64,000 bases of DNA from Variovorax terrae (GTDB taxonomy: Bacteria; Pseudomonadota; Gammaproteobacteria; Burkholderiales; Burkholderiaceae_C), in assembly GCF_022809125.1 (NCBI RefSeq), contig NZ_JALGBI010000002.1:195685-259684 (forward strand), written 5' to 3'. The position numbers and the translations under genes are program-made. The notes beneath the pieces were generated by a model that did no database searches, was not told where the DNA came from, and worked only from the letters and a program-made list of their open reading frames with translations. Positions 1-8,419 of the stretch are shown here, one piece after another (positions within the stretch are counted from its first letter, which is position 1; each line of letters opens with the position of its first letter).

Positions 1-1891
1 CGCTGCCTTCCCAGCGCAGGTAGACGGAGGCGTATTTGTCGTTGCTGCGGCTGACCTGCGGCGCGCCCAGCACCGGCGAGGCCACGTTCACGGTGGCCTG
101 GTTCATGACCAGCGTGCCGCCCAGGCGCCAGCCGTGCTGCAGCACCTTCTCGAAGTCCAGCGTGCCCGACAGGCCGCGGCTGGTGGCCAGGTTGCTGTCG
201 CGCGCGGTGTAGCGCAGGCTGCCGCCGATATTCCAGCTGGCCTCGGGCCAGAAGCGGAACACCACCCCGGCGGTGGGCCGCGTTTCGGGGATGCCGTTGC
301 TGCGGTCGCGCGCCAGGCCCAGGGTGGTGACGAACTCGGGCCGCTGGGTTTCGTAGCGGCCCGCGATCCAGTCCTGCTCCCACTCGATCTCGTCGCCCGT
401 GGCGGGCAGGCCGTTGGTCACCAGCACCTCGTCGCGGCGCAGCGTCAGGCGCAGGCGGCTGCGCCCCCAGCCGGGCGCCAGGCGGGTCTGGTAGTAGCCG
501 CTGGCGTAGACGCTGCGCATGCCGGCGCCGAGGTCGGGCAGGCCATTGGTGCCGCTGTCGTAGCGATTGCGGCTCAGGTTGACGTTGGCCCCGACGGTGT
601 CGTCGCGGTTCAGGCGGTACTGGGCGTTGGCATTCAGGCCGAGGCGGCGGCCTGCCAGGCGGCCCGGGTCGCGGTGCGGGTTCTGGTCTTCCAGGCTCAG
701 CCCGAAGCCCCAGGTCAGGCGCATGCTGCTGCCGTCCATGCGCCAGTAGGCGCCGCGGTTGTCGGCGGGCAGCAGCAGGTCGCCGAAGCGCAGGTTGGGT
801 TCGGCGCTGTAGGCGCCCATCTCGTGCCGCAGGCCCCACCAGCGGAAGCCGCCCTCGGCAAAGAAGCCCTGCGCGCTGTTGGCCCGGTCCGCGATCGGGG
901 CCGAGGTCTGGCTGCGCACGTACATCAGGCGGCCCTTGCCGGTGCTGTTCAGGGAGAGGTCGCTGCCGTAGCCCACGCTGGCGGCCAGGCTGGTGACGTT
1001 GTCGGTCAGGCTCGTGAAGCCGGCGGCGGAGTAGGCGGGAATGCCGCTGGCCTGGTTGACCTGCAGGCCGGCGAAGGTGTCGCCGGACAGGCGCCGGCTG
1101 TAGCCGGCCCAGGCCAGGGAGCCCTGGCTGCGCTCGTAGCCGGGGTAGGGGCCGCCGGCGAGGTTGCCGCGCGCGCCGAAGCCCACGCGCAGGTCGGACA
1201 GGCCGTCGAACACGCGCATGCCGATGCCGCGCACCATGCCGCTGCCCAGCGACAGCCGGTAGGCGCGCGTCAGGGCGTCGGTGATCTCGCTCGACATGTC
1301 GCCCACGGTGGTGTCGGCGAACAGGCTGGGGGTGATGGGAAAGCCGAGGTTGCGCACGGTGAAGCGGGCGCTGGACTTCTCGGTGGCATAGCCCAGCGGG
1401 CCGCCGCCCAGGCCCGCTGCGCCCTGGCTGTCGCGCCAGTCCAGCTGCACCAGGAAATCCCCGTAGTTCAGGGTTTCGCGGCGGTATTCGAGCCGCTGGC
1501 CGAGTTCGGTGGCGCTGCGCAGCGCCAGCCCCGAATCGGAGCGGGCCGTGCCCATGCGCGTTTCGACCACGTAGCCGCGAAAGCCGGTCTGGTCCGGGTC
1601 GGGCGGCCGGTCGTCCTCAGCCATGGACGGCAGCACGCTGGCGTCCATGACCTTGTCTTCGTAGGCCTTGGGTCGGTTAGCCAGCATTTTTCTCAGGCGC
1701 TCCTGTTCGGCCTGGAAGCGGTCCAGGGACTCGACCTGGGGCTGCGGCACGTCCGCGGCCGGAACGCCCGTGCTGCCGGCGGGGCCGGCATGCACGGCCC
1801 CAGCGGCCAGAGAGATGGCCAATGCGATGCATTGCCAACGGCAGGAGGCTCGATATCGTGACTTCCCAACATCTGAAAAATTCTTGCGCAC
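1..1891 (-). CDS. Outer-membrane beta-barrel protein, 3' end beyond window
   Basis: A single open frame runs on the minus strand from about 1891 through base 1, so at least 630 residues are present and the C-terminus is missing. The N-terminus looks like a signal peptide: basic start, hydrophobic stretch CIALAISLAAGAVHA, then a mature part with a short charged coil (RFQAEQERLRKML). The rest alternates polar and aromatic residues in beta-strand fashion (for example NDKYASVYLRWEG), as in surface barrels or fimbrial-usher-like proteins. I do not recognise the exact family. The GTG at 1891 is chosen because it gives a complete signal peptide, but no good ribosome-binding site precedes it, so the start is uncertain. 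Upstream DNA is unusually AT-rich. Confidence 0.6.
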   Translation of the reverse strand, partial: MRKNFSDVGKSRYRASCRWQCIALAISLAAGAVHAGPAGSTGVPAADVPQPQVESLDRFQAEQERLRKMLANRPKAYEDKVMDASVLPSMAEDDRPPDPDQTGFRGYVVETRMGTARSDSGLALRSATELGQRLEYRRETLNYGDFLVQLDWRDSQGAAGLGGGPLGYATEKSSARFTVRNLGFPITPSLFADTTVGDMSSEITDALTRAYRLSLGSGMVRGIGMRVFDGLSDLRVGFGARGNLAGGPYPGYERSQGSLAWAGYSRRLSGDTFAGLQVNQASGIPAYSAAGFTSLTDNVTSLAASVGYGSDLSLNSTGKGRLMYVRSQTSAPIADRANSAQGFFAEGGFRWWGLRHEMGAYSAEPNLRFGDLLLPADNRGAYWRMDGSSMRLTWGFGLSLEDQNPHRDPGRLAGRRLGLNANAQYRLNRDDTVGANVNLSRNRYDSGTNGLPDLGAGMRSVYASGYYQTRLAPGWGRSRLRLTLRRDEVLVTNGLPATGDEIEWEQDWIAGRYETQRPEFVTTLGLARDRSNGIPETRPTAGVVFRFWPEASWNIGGSLRYTARDSNLATSRGLSGTLDFEKVLQHGWRLGGTLVMNQATVNVASPVLGAPQVSRSNDKYASVYLRWEGS

Positions 1892-2186
1892 GTACTGCAA
1901 AACGGCGAATCACCCGGAAAATGACGAGTACAAAAGTTCCTGTTTCTTGGGGTTGTTTTGAGTTTGAAACTATTTGAAACAATTAGAGCGTTAATAGGGA
2001 ATAGTTTGTTTTCTTGTTACATTAAAAACAAAAGTTCGTTAAATAAGTCACGGTAATCCTTAAGTGATGACGCTCTGGGGCACCGTCAAAGTGCGTCTGA
2101 GCGGTGCTCGTCAGGAGTGGCAAGGGAATTCGCTATGCTTGCCCGGCTGGCGTGGGGAGGCCGCGCCTGAAGCGAGGAGTCAAGCC
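1892..2186. other. AT-rich intergenic region
   Basis: About 295 bases separate the divergent beta-barrel gene and the solute-binding-protein gene. The part from roughly 1900 to 2060 is far richer in A and T than anything else in the window and contains a direct repeat TTTGAAAC at 1963-1970 and 1973-1980, ten bases apart. It probably holds the promoters of both neighbours. No clear -35/-10 pair could be chosen and no gene is seen in it. Confidence 0.6.
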
Positions 2187-3227
2187 ATGAATTCATCCAG
2201 ACTGCTGCGTGGCGCGCGTGCCCTGTGCCTGGGCGCCGCGGTGGCCGCGATGGCGGGCTCCGCCGCCGCCCAGGGCGCCGTCAGTGCGATCTGCAGCACC
2301 GACCAGGCCTGGTGCGAGATGGCCGCAACCGAATTCAGCAAGGCGACCGGCCTGCGCGTGCAGCAGACGCACAAGGCCACGGGCGAGGCGCTGGCCCAGT
2401 TGCGGGCCGAGGCCGCCAACCCCAAGACCGACCTCTGGTGGGGCGGCACCGGCGATCCCTTCCTGCAGGCGGCCGAAATCGGCCTGCTGGAGCCCTACCG
2501 GCCCGACTATCTGGACCAGTTGCACGGCTGGAGCGTGCGTCAGTACGCGATGACGCAGAACCGCGTGGGCGGCTTCTATACCTCGGCCATCGGCTTCGGC
2601 TTCAACACCGAGCTGCTGCGCAAGAAGAAGCTGCCCGAGCCGCATTGCTGGGCCGATCTGGTCAAGCCCGGCTACAAGGGCGAGATCGAGATTTCCCATC
2701 CCGTGAGCAGCGGCACGGCCTACACCATTCTGGCCGGGCTGGTGCAGCTGCTGGGCGAGGACGCCGCATTCGACTACATGAAGCAGCTGCACCGCAACGT
2801 GACCACCTACACGCGCAGCGGCCAGGCGCAGGCGCCCAATGTGGCCAAGGGCGAGGTTGCGGTGGGCGTGAGCTTCATCTTCGGCTTCGAGGGCTGGCGC
2901 TATAACAAGTACCCGGTCAAGACCGCTGCGCCGTGCGAGGGCACGAGCTACGAGATCGGCGGCATCGCGCTGGTCAAGGGTGGGCGCAACCCGGCCGGCG
3001 CCCGGCGCTACTACGACTGGCTCATGAGCCCTGCCGGCCAGTCCATCGGCGGCAAGGCCAACAGCTTGCAGGTGCCGGCCAACAAGACCTTCAAGACCGA
3101 TCCGCGCATTCCGTCGCTTGATGACGTGAAACTCATCAAGTACGACTTCGAGAAGTATGGACGGGCCGCCGAACGCCGGCGCCTGCTCGAGCGCTGGACC
3201 CGCGAGGTGGAGTCGCTGCCCCGATAA
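2187..3227 (+). CDS. ABC transporter solute-binding protein, Fe(III)-type
   Basis: 346 residues. Signal peptide with cleavage near GSAAAQ, then a periplasmic binding protein of the AfuA/FbpA-like family (extracellular binding protein cluster that usually carries iron, 2-aminoethylphosphonate or similar ligands). Typical segments are TDLWWGGTGDPFLQAAE, GFGFNTELLRKK, SHPVSSGTAYTILAGL and GGIALVKGGRNPAGA. The ATG at 2187 is chosen over upstream in-frame starts because GAGGAG lies seven bases before it. No permease or ATPase gene is adjacent, so the protein is an orphan here and must use components encoded elsewhere. The ligand cannot be named. Confidence 0.8.
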   Translation: MNSSRLLRGARALCLGAAVAAMAGSAAAQGAVSAICSTDQAWCEMAATEFSKATGLRVQQTHKATGEALAQLRAEAANPKTDLWWGGTGDPFLQAAEIGLLEPYRPDYLDQLHGWSVRQYAMTQNRVGGFYTSAIGFGFNTELLRKKKLPEPHCWADLVKPGYKGEIEISHPVSSGTAYTILAGLVQLLGEDAAFDYMKQLHRNVTTYTRSGQAQAPNVAKGEVAVGVSFIFGFEGWRYNKYPVKTAAPCEGTSYEIGGIALVKGGRNPAGARRYYDWLMSPAGQSIGGKANSLQVPANKTFKTDPRIPSLDDVKLIKYDFEKYGRAAERRRLLERWTREVESLPR

Positions 3228-3234
3228 TTGCGCC

Positions 3235-3261
3235 CTTGAAAGCCGCGCGGGCGCCCCGTAT
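3235..3261 (+). promoter_or_regulatory. Sigma-32 heat-shock promoter of htpG
   Basis: CTTGAA at 3235-3240, a 13-base spacer and CCCCGTAT at 3254-3261 match the sigma-32 consensus (CTTGAA, N13-15, CCCCAT-T) with one or two mismatches in the -10. The predicted transcript start is about 35-40 bases before the htpG ATG at 3306. A heat-shock promoter is what is expected for this chaperone. Confidence 0.75.
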
Positions 3262-3305
3262 CTGCTGGGGCGTTTCGCGCTTTGTATTCCCGCACGACAG
3301 ACACC

Positions 3306-5213
3306 ATGAGCAAACAAACCCTTTCCTTCCAGGCCGAAGTGGCCCAGCTGCTGCACCTGGTCACCCACTCGCTGTACTCCAACAAGGAAATCTTCCTGCG
3401 CGAGCTGATCTCCAATGCCTCCGACGCCTGCGACAAGCTGCGTTTCGAGGCGCTGAACGACAACGCCCTGTACGAGGACGCGCCCAACCTGGAAGTGCGC
3501 GTGAGCCTGGACAAGGCCGCCCGCACGCTGACCATCGCCGACAACGGCATCGGCCTGTCGCAGCAGGAGGCCATCGACAATCTCGGCACCATCGCCAAGA
3601 GCGGCACGCGCGAGTTCATGGGCAAGCTCAGCGGCGACCAGAAGGCCGATGCGCAACTGATCGGCCAGTTCGGCGTGGGCTTCTACTCGGGCTTCATCGT
3701 GGCTGACAGGATCACGGTGGAATCGCGCCGCGCGGGGCTGCCGCCCGAGGAGGGCGTGCGCTGGGCCAGCGGCGGCACCGGCGACTTCGAGGTTGACAGC
3801 ATCACCCGTCCCCAGCGCGGCACCAGCGTCACGCTGCACCTGCGCGAGGACGCCGACGACTACCTGAACGCCTGGACGGTCAAGGGCATCATCGGCAAGT
3901 ACTCCGACCACATCAGCCTGCCCATCCTGGTGGAAAAGGAAGAGTGGAAAGACGGCGAGAACGACCAGCCCGGCGAGATGGTGAAAACCGGCGAATGGGA
4001 GACCGTGAACCAGGCCAGCGCCCTGTGGACGCGGCCCAAGAAGGACATCACGCCCGAGCAGTACGCCGAGTTCTACAAGCAGATCAGCCACGACCATGAG
4101 GCGCCGCTGGCCTGGAGCCACAACCGCGTGGAAGGCGGCACCGAGTACACGCAGCTGCTCTACCTGCCTGCCAAGGCCCCGGCGGACCTGTACAACCGCG
4201 ACAAGGCCGCCGGCGTCCGGCTGTATGTGAAGCGCGTCTTCATCATGGACGATGCCGAGGCGCTGCTGCCGGTGTACCTGCGCTTCGTCAAGGGCGTGAT
4301 CGACTCGGCCGACCTGCCGCTCAATGTGAGCCGCGAGCTGCTGCAGGAAAGCCGCGACGTGAAAGCCATCCGCGAAGGCTCGACCAAGCGCGTGCTCGGC
4401 ATGCTGGAAGACCTGGCGAAGCAGGAAAAGGACGATGGCGCCTCCGAAGAAGACAAGGCCAGGTACGGCAGGTTCTATTCGGAATTCGGCGCCGTGCTCA
4501 AGGAAGGCCTGGGCGAGGACTTCGGCAACCGCGAGCGCCTGGCCAGGCTGCTGCGCTTCGCCTCGACGGCGAGCGACACGGTGACCGTCTCCTTCGCCGA
4601 CTACAAGGCCCGCATGAAGGAAGGCCAGGACGCGATCTACTACATCACGGCCGACACGCTGGCCGCCGCCAAGAACAGCCCGCAGCTCGAAGTCTTCCGC
4701 AAGAAGGGCATCGAGGTGCTGCTGATGAGCGACCGGGTCGACGAATGGGCGCTGAACTTCCTCAACGAGTTCGACGGCACGCCGCTGCAGAGCGTGGCCA
4801 AGGGCGCGGTGGACCTGGGCAAGCTGCAGGACGAGGCCGAGAAGCAGGCCGCCGAAGAAGCCGCGGAAACCTTCAAGCCCGTGCTGGCCAAGCTCAAGGA
4901 GGCGCTCAAGGACAAGGCCGAGGACGTGCGCGTGACGACGCGCCTGGTCGATTCACCGGCCTGCCTGGTGGTGACCGACGGCGGCATGAGCATGCAGCTT
5001 GCGCGCATGCTCAAGCAGGCCGGCCAGAAAGCGCCCGACGTGAAGCCGGTGCTCGAAGTCAATGCCGACCATCCTCTCGTGAAGAAGCTCGACGGCTCGG
5101 TGCATTTCCACGACCTGGCCCACATCCTGTTCGACCAGGCGCTGCTGGCCGAAGGCGGCATGCCGGAAGACCCGGCGTCCTATGTGAAGCGGGTGAACGC
5201 GCTGCTGGCGTAA
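3306..5213 (+). CDS. htpG: Molecular chaperone HtpG (bacterial Hsp90)
   Basis: 635 residues, the usual HtpG length. It is a cytosolic ATP-dependent dimeric chaperone that remodels client proteins under stress. The N-terminal GHKL ATPase domain shows the ATP-lid motifs: [17 protein letters not shown] near residue 40, [13 protein letters not shown] and [12 protein letters not shown]. The middle domain shows the conserved VKRVFIMDD and [11 protein letters not shown]. The C-terminal dimerisation domain ends in VKRVNALLA. The ATG at 3306 is used because the protein then starts [12 protein letters not shown], as in other HtpG proteins. A probable sigma-32 promoter lies just upstream. The gene is monocistronic. 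Confidence 0.97.
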   Translation: MSKQTLSFQAEVAQLLHLVTHSLYSNKEIFLRELISNASDACDKLRFEALNDNALYEDAPNLEVRVSLDKAARTLTIADNGIGLSQQEAIDNLGTIAKSGTREFMGKLSGDQKADAQLIGQFGVGFYSGFIVADRITVESRRAGLPPEEGVRWASGGTGDFEVDSITRPQRGTSVTLHLREDADDYLNAWTVKGIIGKYSDHISLPILVEKEEWKDGENDQPGEMVKTGEWETVNQASALWTRPKKDITPEQYAEFYKQISHDHEAPLAWSHNRVEGGTEYTQLLYLPAKAPADLYNRDKAAGVRLYVKRVFIMDDAEALLPVYLRFVKGVIDSADLPLNVSRELLQESRDVKAIREGSTKRVLGMLEDLAKQEKDDGASEEDKARYGRFYSEFGAVLKEGLGEDFGNRERLARLLRFASTASDTVTVSFADYKARMKEGQDAIYYITADTLAAAKNSPQLEVFRKKGIEVLLMSDRVDEWALNFLNEFDGTPLQSVAKGAVDLGKLQDEAEKQAAEEAAETFKPVLAKLKEALKDKAEDVRVTTRLVDSPACLVVTDGGMSMQLARMLKQAGQKAPDVKPVLEVNADHPLVKKLDGSVHFHDLAHILFDQALLAEGGMPEDPASYVKRVNALLA

Positions 5214-5234
5214 ATACGTTCTGTGGTGGCGGGT

Positions 5235-5864
5235 TCAGCGTCCGACCAGCGCGCAGTACGCCGCGCGCGTATCGGGTGCCACGGAGGCGATCAACTGCTC
5301 GTAGGACGTCTGGTGCCGCGCCAGCATGCGCGCCGAAGCCACGGTTCGGGACTTGCAGAACCAGTGGCAGGTGTGCTGCATCAGGAACAGCTCGGCCGAC
5401 ATCGTGAAGGCCCGGGCCTTGGGCGATGGAGCCTCGCCGTCCTGAGCCTGCGCCGCGTGCGCGATCCCGCGCGCGTGAAGGGCCAGGGCCTTGCGCAGGT
5501 CGAACGTGGCGCTCGGGAACAGCCGGGTTGCAAAGGGCAGGTAGAAGGGCAGCTTGCTGACGCGCGCGCTGGCTTCGTCCGCGCGGGAAAACTCGGCGGC
5601 GAAGCGGTTGAACTGGTCGCACAGGCTCTGCTCGGTGGAGCGCAGCAGGCCCCAGATCTGCTCGCGGCGCTCCGGGTCGCTCTCGCCGAGCGCCCGCAGA
5701 TAGCCCTGTGTCAGCGCCTCCATGTTCTTCTCGATCTGGTACTGGCCGAGATGGCTGCCCAGGAGTGCAATGCGCTGGCCCTGGTCCTTGGATTTGAGGG
5801 CCCAGAAGGCGAAGGCGATGAGCATCGCCAGAAGAAACATGTCCATGACTGCGGTGTTGATCAC
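5235..5864 (-). CDS. Conserved hypothetical membrane-anchored protein
   Basis: 209 residues. The N-terminus has one membrane segment (MFLLAMLIAFAFWAL, about residues 9-23); the rest is a predicted helical soluble domain with several Cys and His residues near the C-terminus (LMQHTCHWFCKS). I recognise no family motif. GTG at 5864 and ATG at 5846 are both possible starts; the GTG has a distant GGAG upstream. It converges with htpG (21-base gap) and is divergent from the small gene at 5927. A function is not proposed. Confidence 0.6.
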   Translation of the reverse strand: MINTAVMDMFLLAMLIAFAFWALKSKDQGQRIALLGSHLGQYQIEKNMEALTQGYLRALGESDPERREQIWGLLRSTEQSLCDQFNRFAAEFSRADEASARVSKLPFYLPFATRLFPSATFDLRKALALHARGIAHAAQAQDGEAPSPKARAFTMSAELFLMQHTCHWFCKSRTVASARMLARHQTSYEQLIASVAPDTRAAYCALVGR

Positions 5865-5926
5865 TGGTGCAAAGGGCTCCGAGTGTAGTCACCACCGCCT
5901 GCAAGCCGATAGCCACGCCTCTCACC

Positions 5927-6295
5927 ATGACCCTGCACTACCTCGAGTTTGACTACAGCGAAGACGCCGAAGGCACAGGCAGCTTCGATGCCATGGCCTC
6001 GGCCGCGCCGGCACAGGTGGCGGCCCTGCAGGCGGAGGTGACGCGCGTGCTGGACTGGGCGCATCGCGACTTTGCCGGCGCGCGCGAGCCGCTGGACGAG
6101 GGCGGCGACTGGGACTACGAACTGCAGGGCGTGCAGGAAGTGGCGACGACGCTGCAAACCCGGTACGACGCGGCGGCGGGACGGCTGGACCTGCAGCCGG
6201 GCGAGACCGGGGCGCCGCGCCTGACGCTGACGTTGACCGTCAGCGGAACCCCGGCGTTCTGCGAGGCGTTCAGGGGCGCGTTTGGCATCGCCTAA
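5927..6295 (+). CDS. Small conserved hypothetical protein
   Basis: 122 residues, acidic, no signal peptide or membrane segment. It begins MTLHYLEFDYSEDAEG and contains a compact domain with an LQGVQEVATTLQ segment and a beta-rich C-terminal half (RLTLTLTVSGTPAFCEAF). Codon use matches neighbouring genes, which supports it being coding. The ATG at 5927 is the first plausible start. I do not recognise the family. It stands alone between a divergent hypothetical gene and the lipoprotein gene. Confidence 0.6.
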   Translation: MTLHYLEFDYSEDAEGTGSFDAMASAAPAQVAALQAEVTRVLDWAHRDFAGAREPLDEGGDWDYELQGVQEVATTLQTRYDAAAGRLDLQPGETGAPRLTLTLTVSGTPAFCEAFRGAFGIA

Positions 6296-6382
6296 GGCAC
6301 AGATTCCCGGGCTTTGCCGGCTGGAGTGGACGCTGCTCGCGGCGCAGGTGTATGGTGGAGCCTTCAGGAGGCGCTTGTCGTG

Positions 6383-6799
6383 ATGAATCCGATGTCCATG
6401 TCTGTTCTTTCTTCGTCATCTTGGCGCGCTGCGCGCCGGGTGGGTGCTGGCGGTGCCGCCGCGGTGCTGGCGCTGCTGCTGGCCGGGTGCGGGTCTGCGG
6501 GCGTGGGGATTGGCGTTCCGGTCGGGCCGTTCTCGATCGGCGTCGGGGTCGGCAGCGGCGGCGTGACGGCCGGGGTGGGCACGGGCGTGGGGCCGGTCGG
6601 CGTCGGCGTGGGCGTCAACCAGCGCGGCCAGGTCACGGGCGGCGTGGGTGTGGGGGCCAGCACGCCGATCGGCAACAGCAACGCACGGGTCGGCGTGGGC
6701 GTCGGCACGGGCACCGTGCTGTACGACCCGCAGCGCAAGCCGGCGCCAGCCACCGGCGCCGCGCCGCTGCCGGCGGCCGCGGACCCTGTGGCGCCTTAG
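6383..6799 (+). CDS. Gly/Val-rich lipoprotein
   Basis: 138 residues. The signal peptide ends in a clear lipobox (VLALLLAGC), so it should be lipidated and membrane-anchored. The mature part is a low-complexity array of short repeats of the type GVGVGxG, with phrases such as GPFSIGVGVGSGG and GPVGVGVGVNQRG, then a Pro/Ala-rich tail. The repeats resemble exposed Gly-rich surface or cell-envelope proteins; no enzyme domain is seen. AGGAG at 6366-6370 serves either ATG 6383 or the GTG immediately before it. The 3' end faces srkA. Confidence 0.7.
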   Translation: MNPMSMSVLSSSSWRAARRVGAGGAAAVLALLLAGCGSAGVGIGVPVGPFSIGVGVGSGGVTAGVGTGVGPVGVGVGVNQRGQVTGGVGVGASTPIGNSNARVGVGVGTGTVLYDPQRKPAPATGAAPLPAAADPVAP

Positions 6800-6825
6800 C
6801 CTCTTCTCCCGGTGGAGCTGGGGGC

Positions 6826-7860
6826 TCACGCCACCAGCGCCGGCTCCTGCATCGCTTCCATCTGCTCCTGCAGCATGTGGACCTGGCCCTGCCAGTAGTC
6901 GCTGCTGCCGAACCACGGGAAATTGGCCGGAAAGGCCGGGTCATCCCAGCGCCGGGCCAGCCAGGCGCTGTAGTGGATGAGGCGCAGCGTGCGCAGCGGC
7001 TCGATCAGGGCCAGTTCGCGGCGGTCGAACTCTCGGAATTGTTCATAGCCGTCGATCAGGGCGCCAAGCTGATGGGTGCGCTGGGCGCGGTCACCGCTGA
7101 GCAGCATCCACAGATCCTGCACGGCCGGGCCGGTGCGCGCGTCGTCGAGGTCGACGAAATGCGGGCCGCCGCCCGGCAGATCGGCCGGCGTCCAGAGGAT
7201 GTTGCCGGGGTGGCAGTCCCCATGCAGGCGCAATGTCTGGATATTTGAAGGATTGGCGCCGTTGGTCCAGGCGGGGAGGCCGCTCGATGCTATCAAATTG
7301 AGAGCGTCCGTGCAGGCGGCTTGCCAGGCGCTCTGCATGTCCAGCGGGACCATGTCGTTCGCCAGCAGCCAGTCGCGCGAATCGACGCCGAAGGTCTGGA
7401 GATTGAGCGCGGGGCGGTGCTCGAAGGGCTTGGCCGCGCCCACGGTGTGGATGCGGGCCAGGAAACGGCCGATCCATTCCAGCACCTCGGCGTCATCCAG
7501 CTCGGGCGCGCGCCCGCCGCGGCGCGGGCTGACGCAGAACGCGAAGCCCGCGTGGTGGTGCAGTGTGCGGCCCTGCAGGACCAGCGGCCCCACGGCCGGC
7601 ACTTCGGCCGCCATCAGCTCGGCCGCGAAGGCATGCTCCTCCAAGATCTGCGCCTCGGTCCAGCGGCCGGGCCGGTAGAACTTCGCGACCACGGCCGAGC
7701 CGTCGTCCAGGTAGGCTTGGTACACGCGGTTTTCGTAGGAACTCAGCGCCATCAGGCGGCCGTCGCCCTGCAGGCCGACGCTGGCCAGCGCATCGAGCAC
7801 CACGTCGGGCATGAGCCGCTCATAGGCGTGGCGCTCGGAGGTTTCGGGGGTTGACACCAT
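6826..7860 (-). CDS. srkA: Stress response kinase A (YihE/RdoA family)
   Basis: 344 residues, close to family length. SrkA is a cytosolic Ser/Thr protein kinase of the APH-like fold that counteracts stress-induced cell death. Seen here: an N-terminal lobe with SSYENRVYQ and VVAKFYRPGRW, the catalytic loop LRLHGDCHPGNILW (about residues 209-222) and the metal-binding FVDLDDARTGP. An insertion of about 20 residues (roughly 185-208) just before the catalytic loop is encoded by a copy of the dispersed repeat at 7239-7306 and keeps the frame. The gene is divergent from the catabolic cluster starting at 7946. Confidence 0.92.
   Translation of the reverse strand: MVSTPETSERHAYERLMPDVVLDALASVGLQGDGRLMALSSYENRVYQAYLDDGSAVVAKFYRPGRWTEAQILEEHAFAAELMAAEVPAVGPLVLQGRTLHHHAGFAFCVSPRRGGRAPELDDAEVLEWIGRFLARIHTVGAAKPFEHRPALNLQTFGVDSRDWLLANDMVPLDMQSAWQAACTDALNLIASSGLPAWTNGANPSNIQTLRLHGDCHPGNILWTPADLPGGGPHFVDLDDARTGPAVQDLWMLLSGDRAQRTHQLGALIDGYEQFREFDRRELALIEPLRTLRLIHYSAWLARRWDDPAFPANFPWFGSSDYWQGQVHMLQEQMEAMQEPALVA
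7239..7306 (+). repeat. Dispersed repeat, copy 1, inside srkA
   Basis: This copy contains the box GGTCCAGGCGGGG followed, with exactly 17 bases after GTCCAGG, by GCTATCAAATTGAGAGCG. The same two boxes with the same spacing occur at 19941-20012, 25752-25825 and 46531-46600. Here the element lies within the srkA reading frame on the opposite strand and is translated. Confidence 0.75.
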
Positions 7861-7896
7861 GGTGACATTCTCGGCGTTAAACCCGTGGTGCCTCGC

Positions 7897-7925
7897 TTGC
7901 CAAGCCGAAAAACTTGATCTACATT
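7897..7925 (+). promoter_or_regulatory. Probable sigma-70 promoter of the 7.9-19 kb cluster
   Basis: TTGCCA at 7897-7902 and TACATT at 7920-7925 are separated by 17 bases and end about 20 bases before the ATG at 7946. Each hexamer is one or two mismatches from consensus. It is the only good candidate in the short gap to srkA and would drive the long + strand catabolic run. Confidence 0.45.
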
Positions 7926-7945
7926 GAGTTCAGTTAAGAAAGTAA

Positions 7946-8419
7946 ATGGAGAAGATTTTGGATTCGACGGGCAATCCGCTGCTGGGCACCTGGTACCTGG
8001 TGCGCTGGGACATCAGCTACGGCGACGGCCGTGCGCCGACGCTGCCATTCGGCGCCGAGGCCACGGGCCTGATCCAGTACACGGGCGACGGCCACATGAG
8101 CGCCTGCATCGCGCGCGGCGGGCGCGGGCGGCTGTCCAGCGACAGCGTGCGCAGCGCGCCCGAGGCCGAGCGCCTGGCTGCGTTCGAAAGCTATTTCCAA
8201 TACGCAGGACCTTATGAGATCCGCATCCACGAAGGGCGCCGGCAGGTGGTGCACACGGTGACGCATGCGCTCAACCCCAACTTCGTCGGGACGCAGCAGG
8301 TGCGCAACATGGACATCGACGCCGACGGCGGGCTGACCCTGTCGGCCTCCGACACCGTGCCCGGCACGGCCGTGGCGCGCCATCACCGTCTGGTCTGGTC
8401 GCGCCGGAGTGCTTCATGA
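7946..8419 (+). CDS. Lipocalin-like domain protein
   Basis: 157 residues, no signal peptide. The pattern LLGTWYLVRWDISYGDG near the N-terminus, LIQYTGDGHMSACIAR and a late RRQVVHTVTHALNPNFVGTQ match the lipocalin-like family (Lipocalin_5) found in many catabolic clusters, which folds as a small beta-barrel able to bind a hydrophobic ligand. No catalytic role is established. The stop overlaps the start of the aldehyde dehydrogenase gene (ATGA), so the two are translationally coupled. It is the first gene of the cluster. Confidence 0.75.
   Translation: MEKILDSTGNPLLGTWYLVRWDISYGDGRAPTLPFGAEATGLIQYTGDGHMSACIARGGRGRLSSDSVRSAPEAERLAAFESYFQYAGPYEIRIHEGRRQVVHTVTHALNPNFVGTQQVRNMDIDADGGLTLSASDTVPGTAVARHHRLVWSRRSAS

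Noticed and set aside
134..1861. A 575-codon open frame on the + strand
   Set aside because: Its product is Ala/Gly/Gln/His-rich with no domain logic and lies exactly antisense to the beta-barrel gene, whose minus-strand translation has a signal peptide and strand pattern. High GC keeps the antisense frame open.
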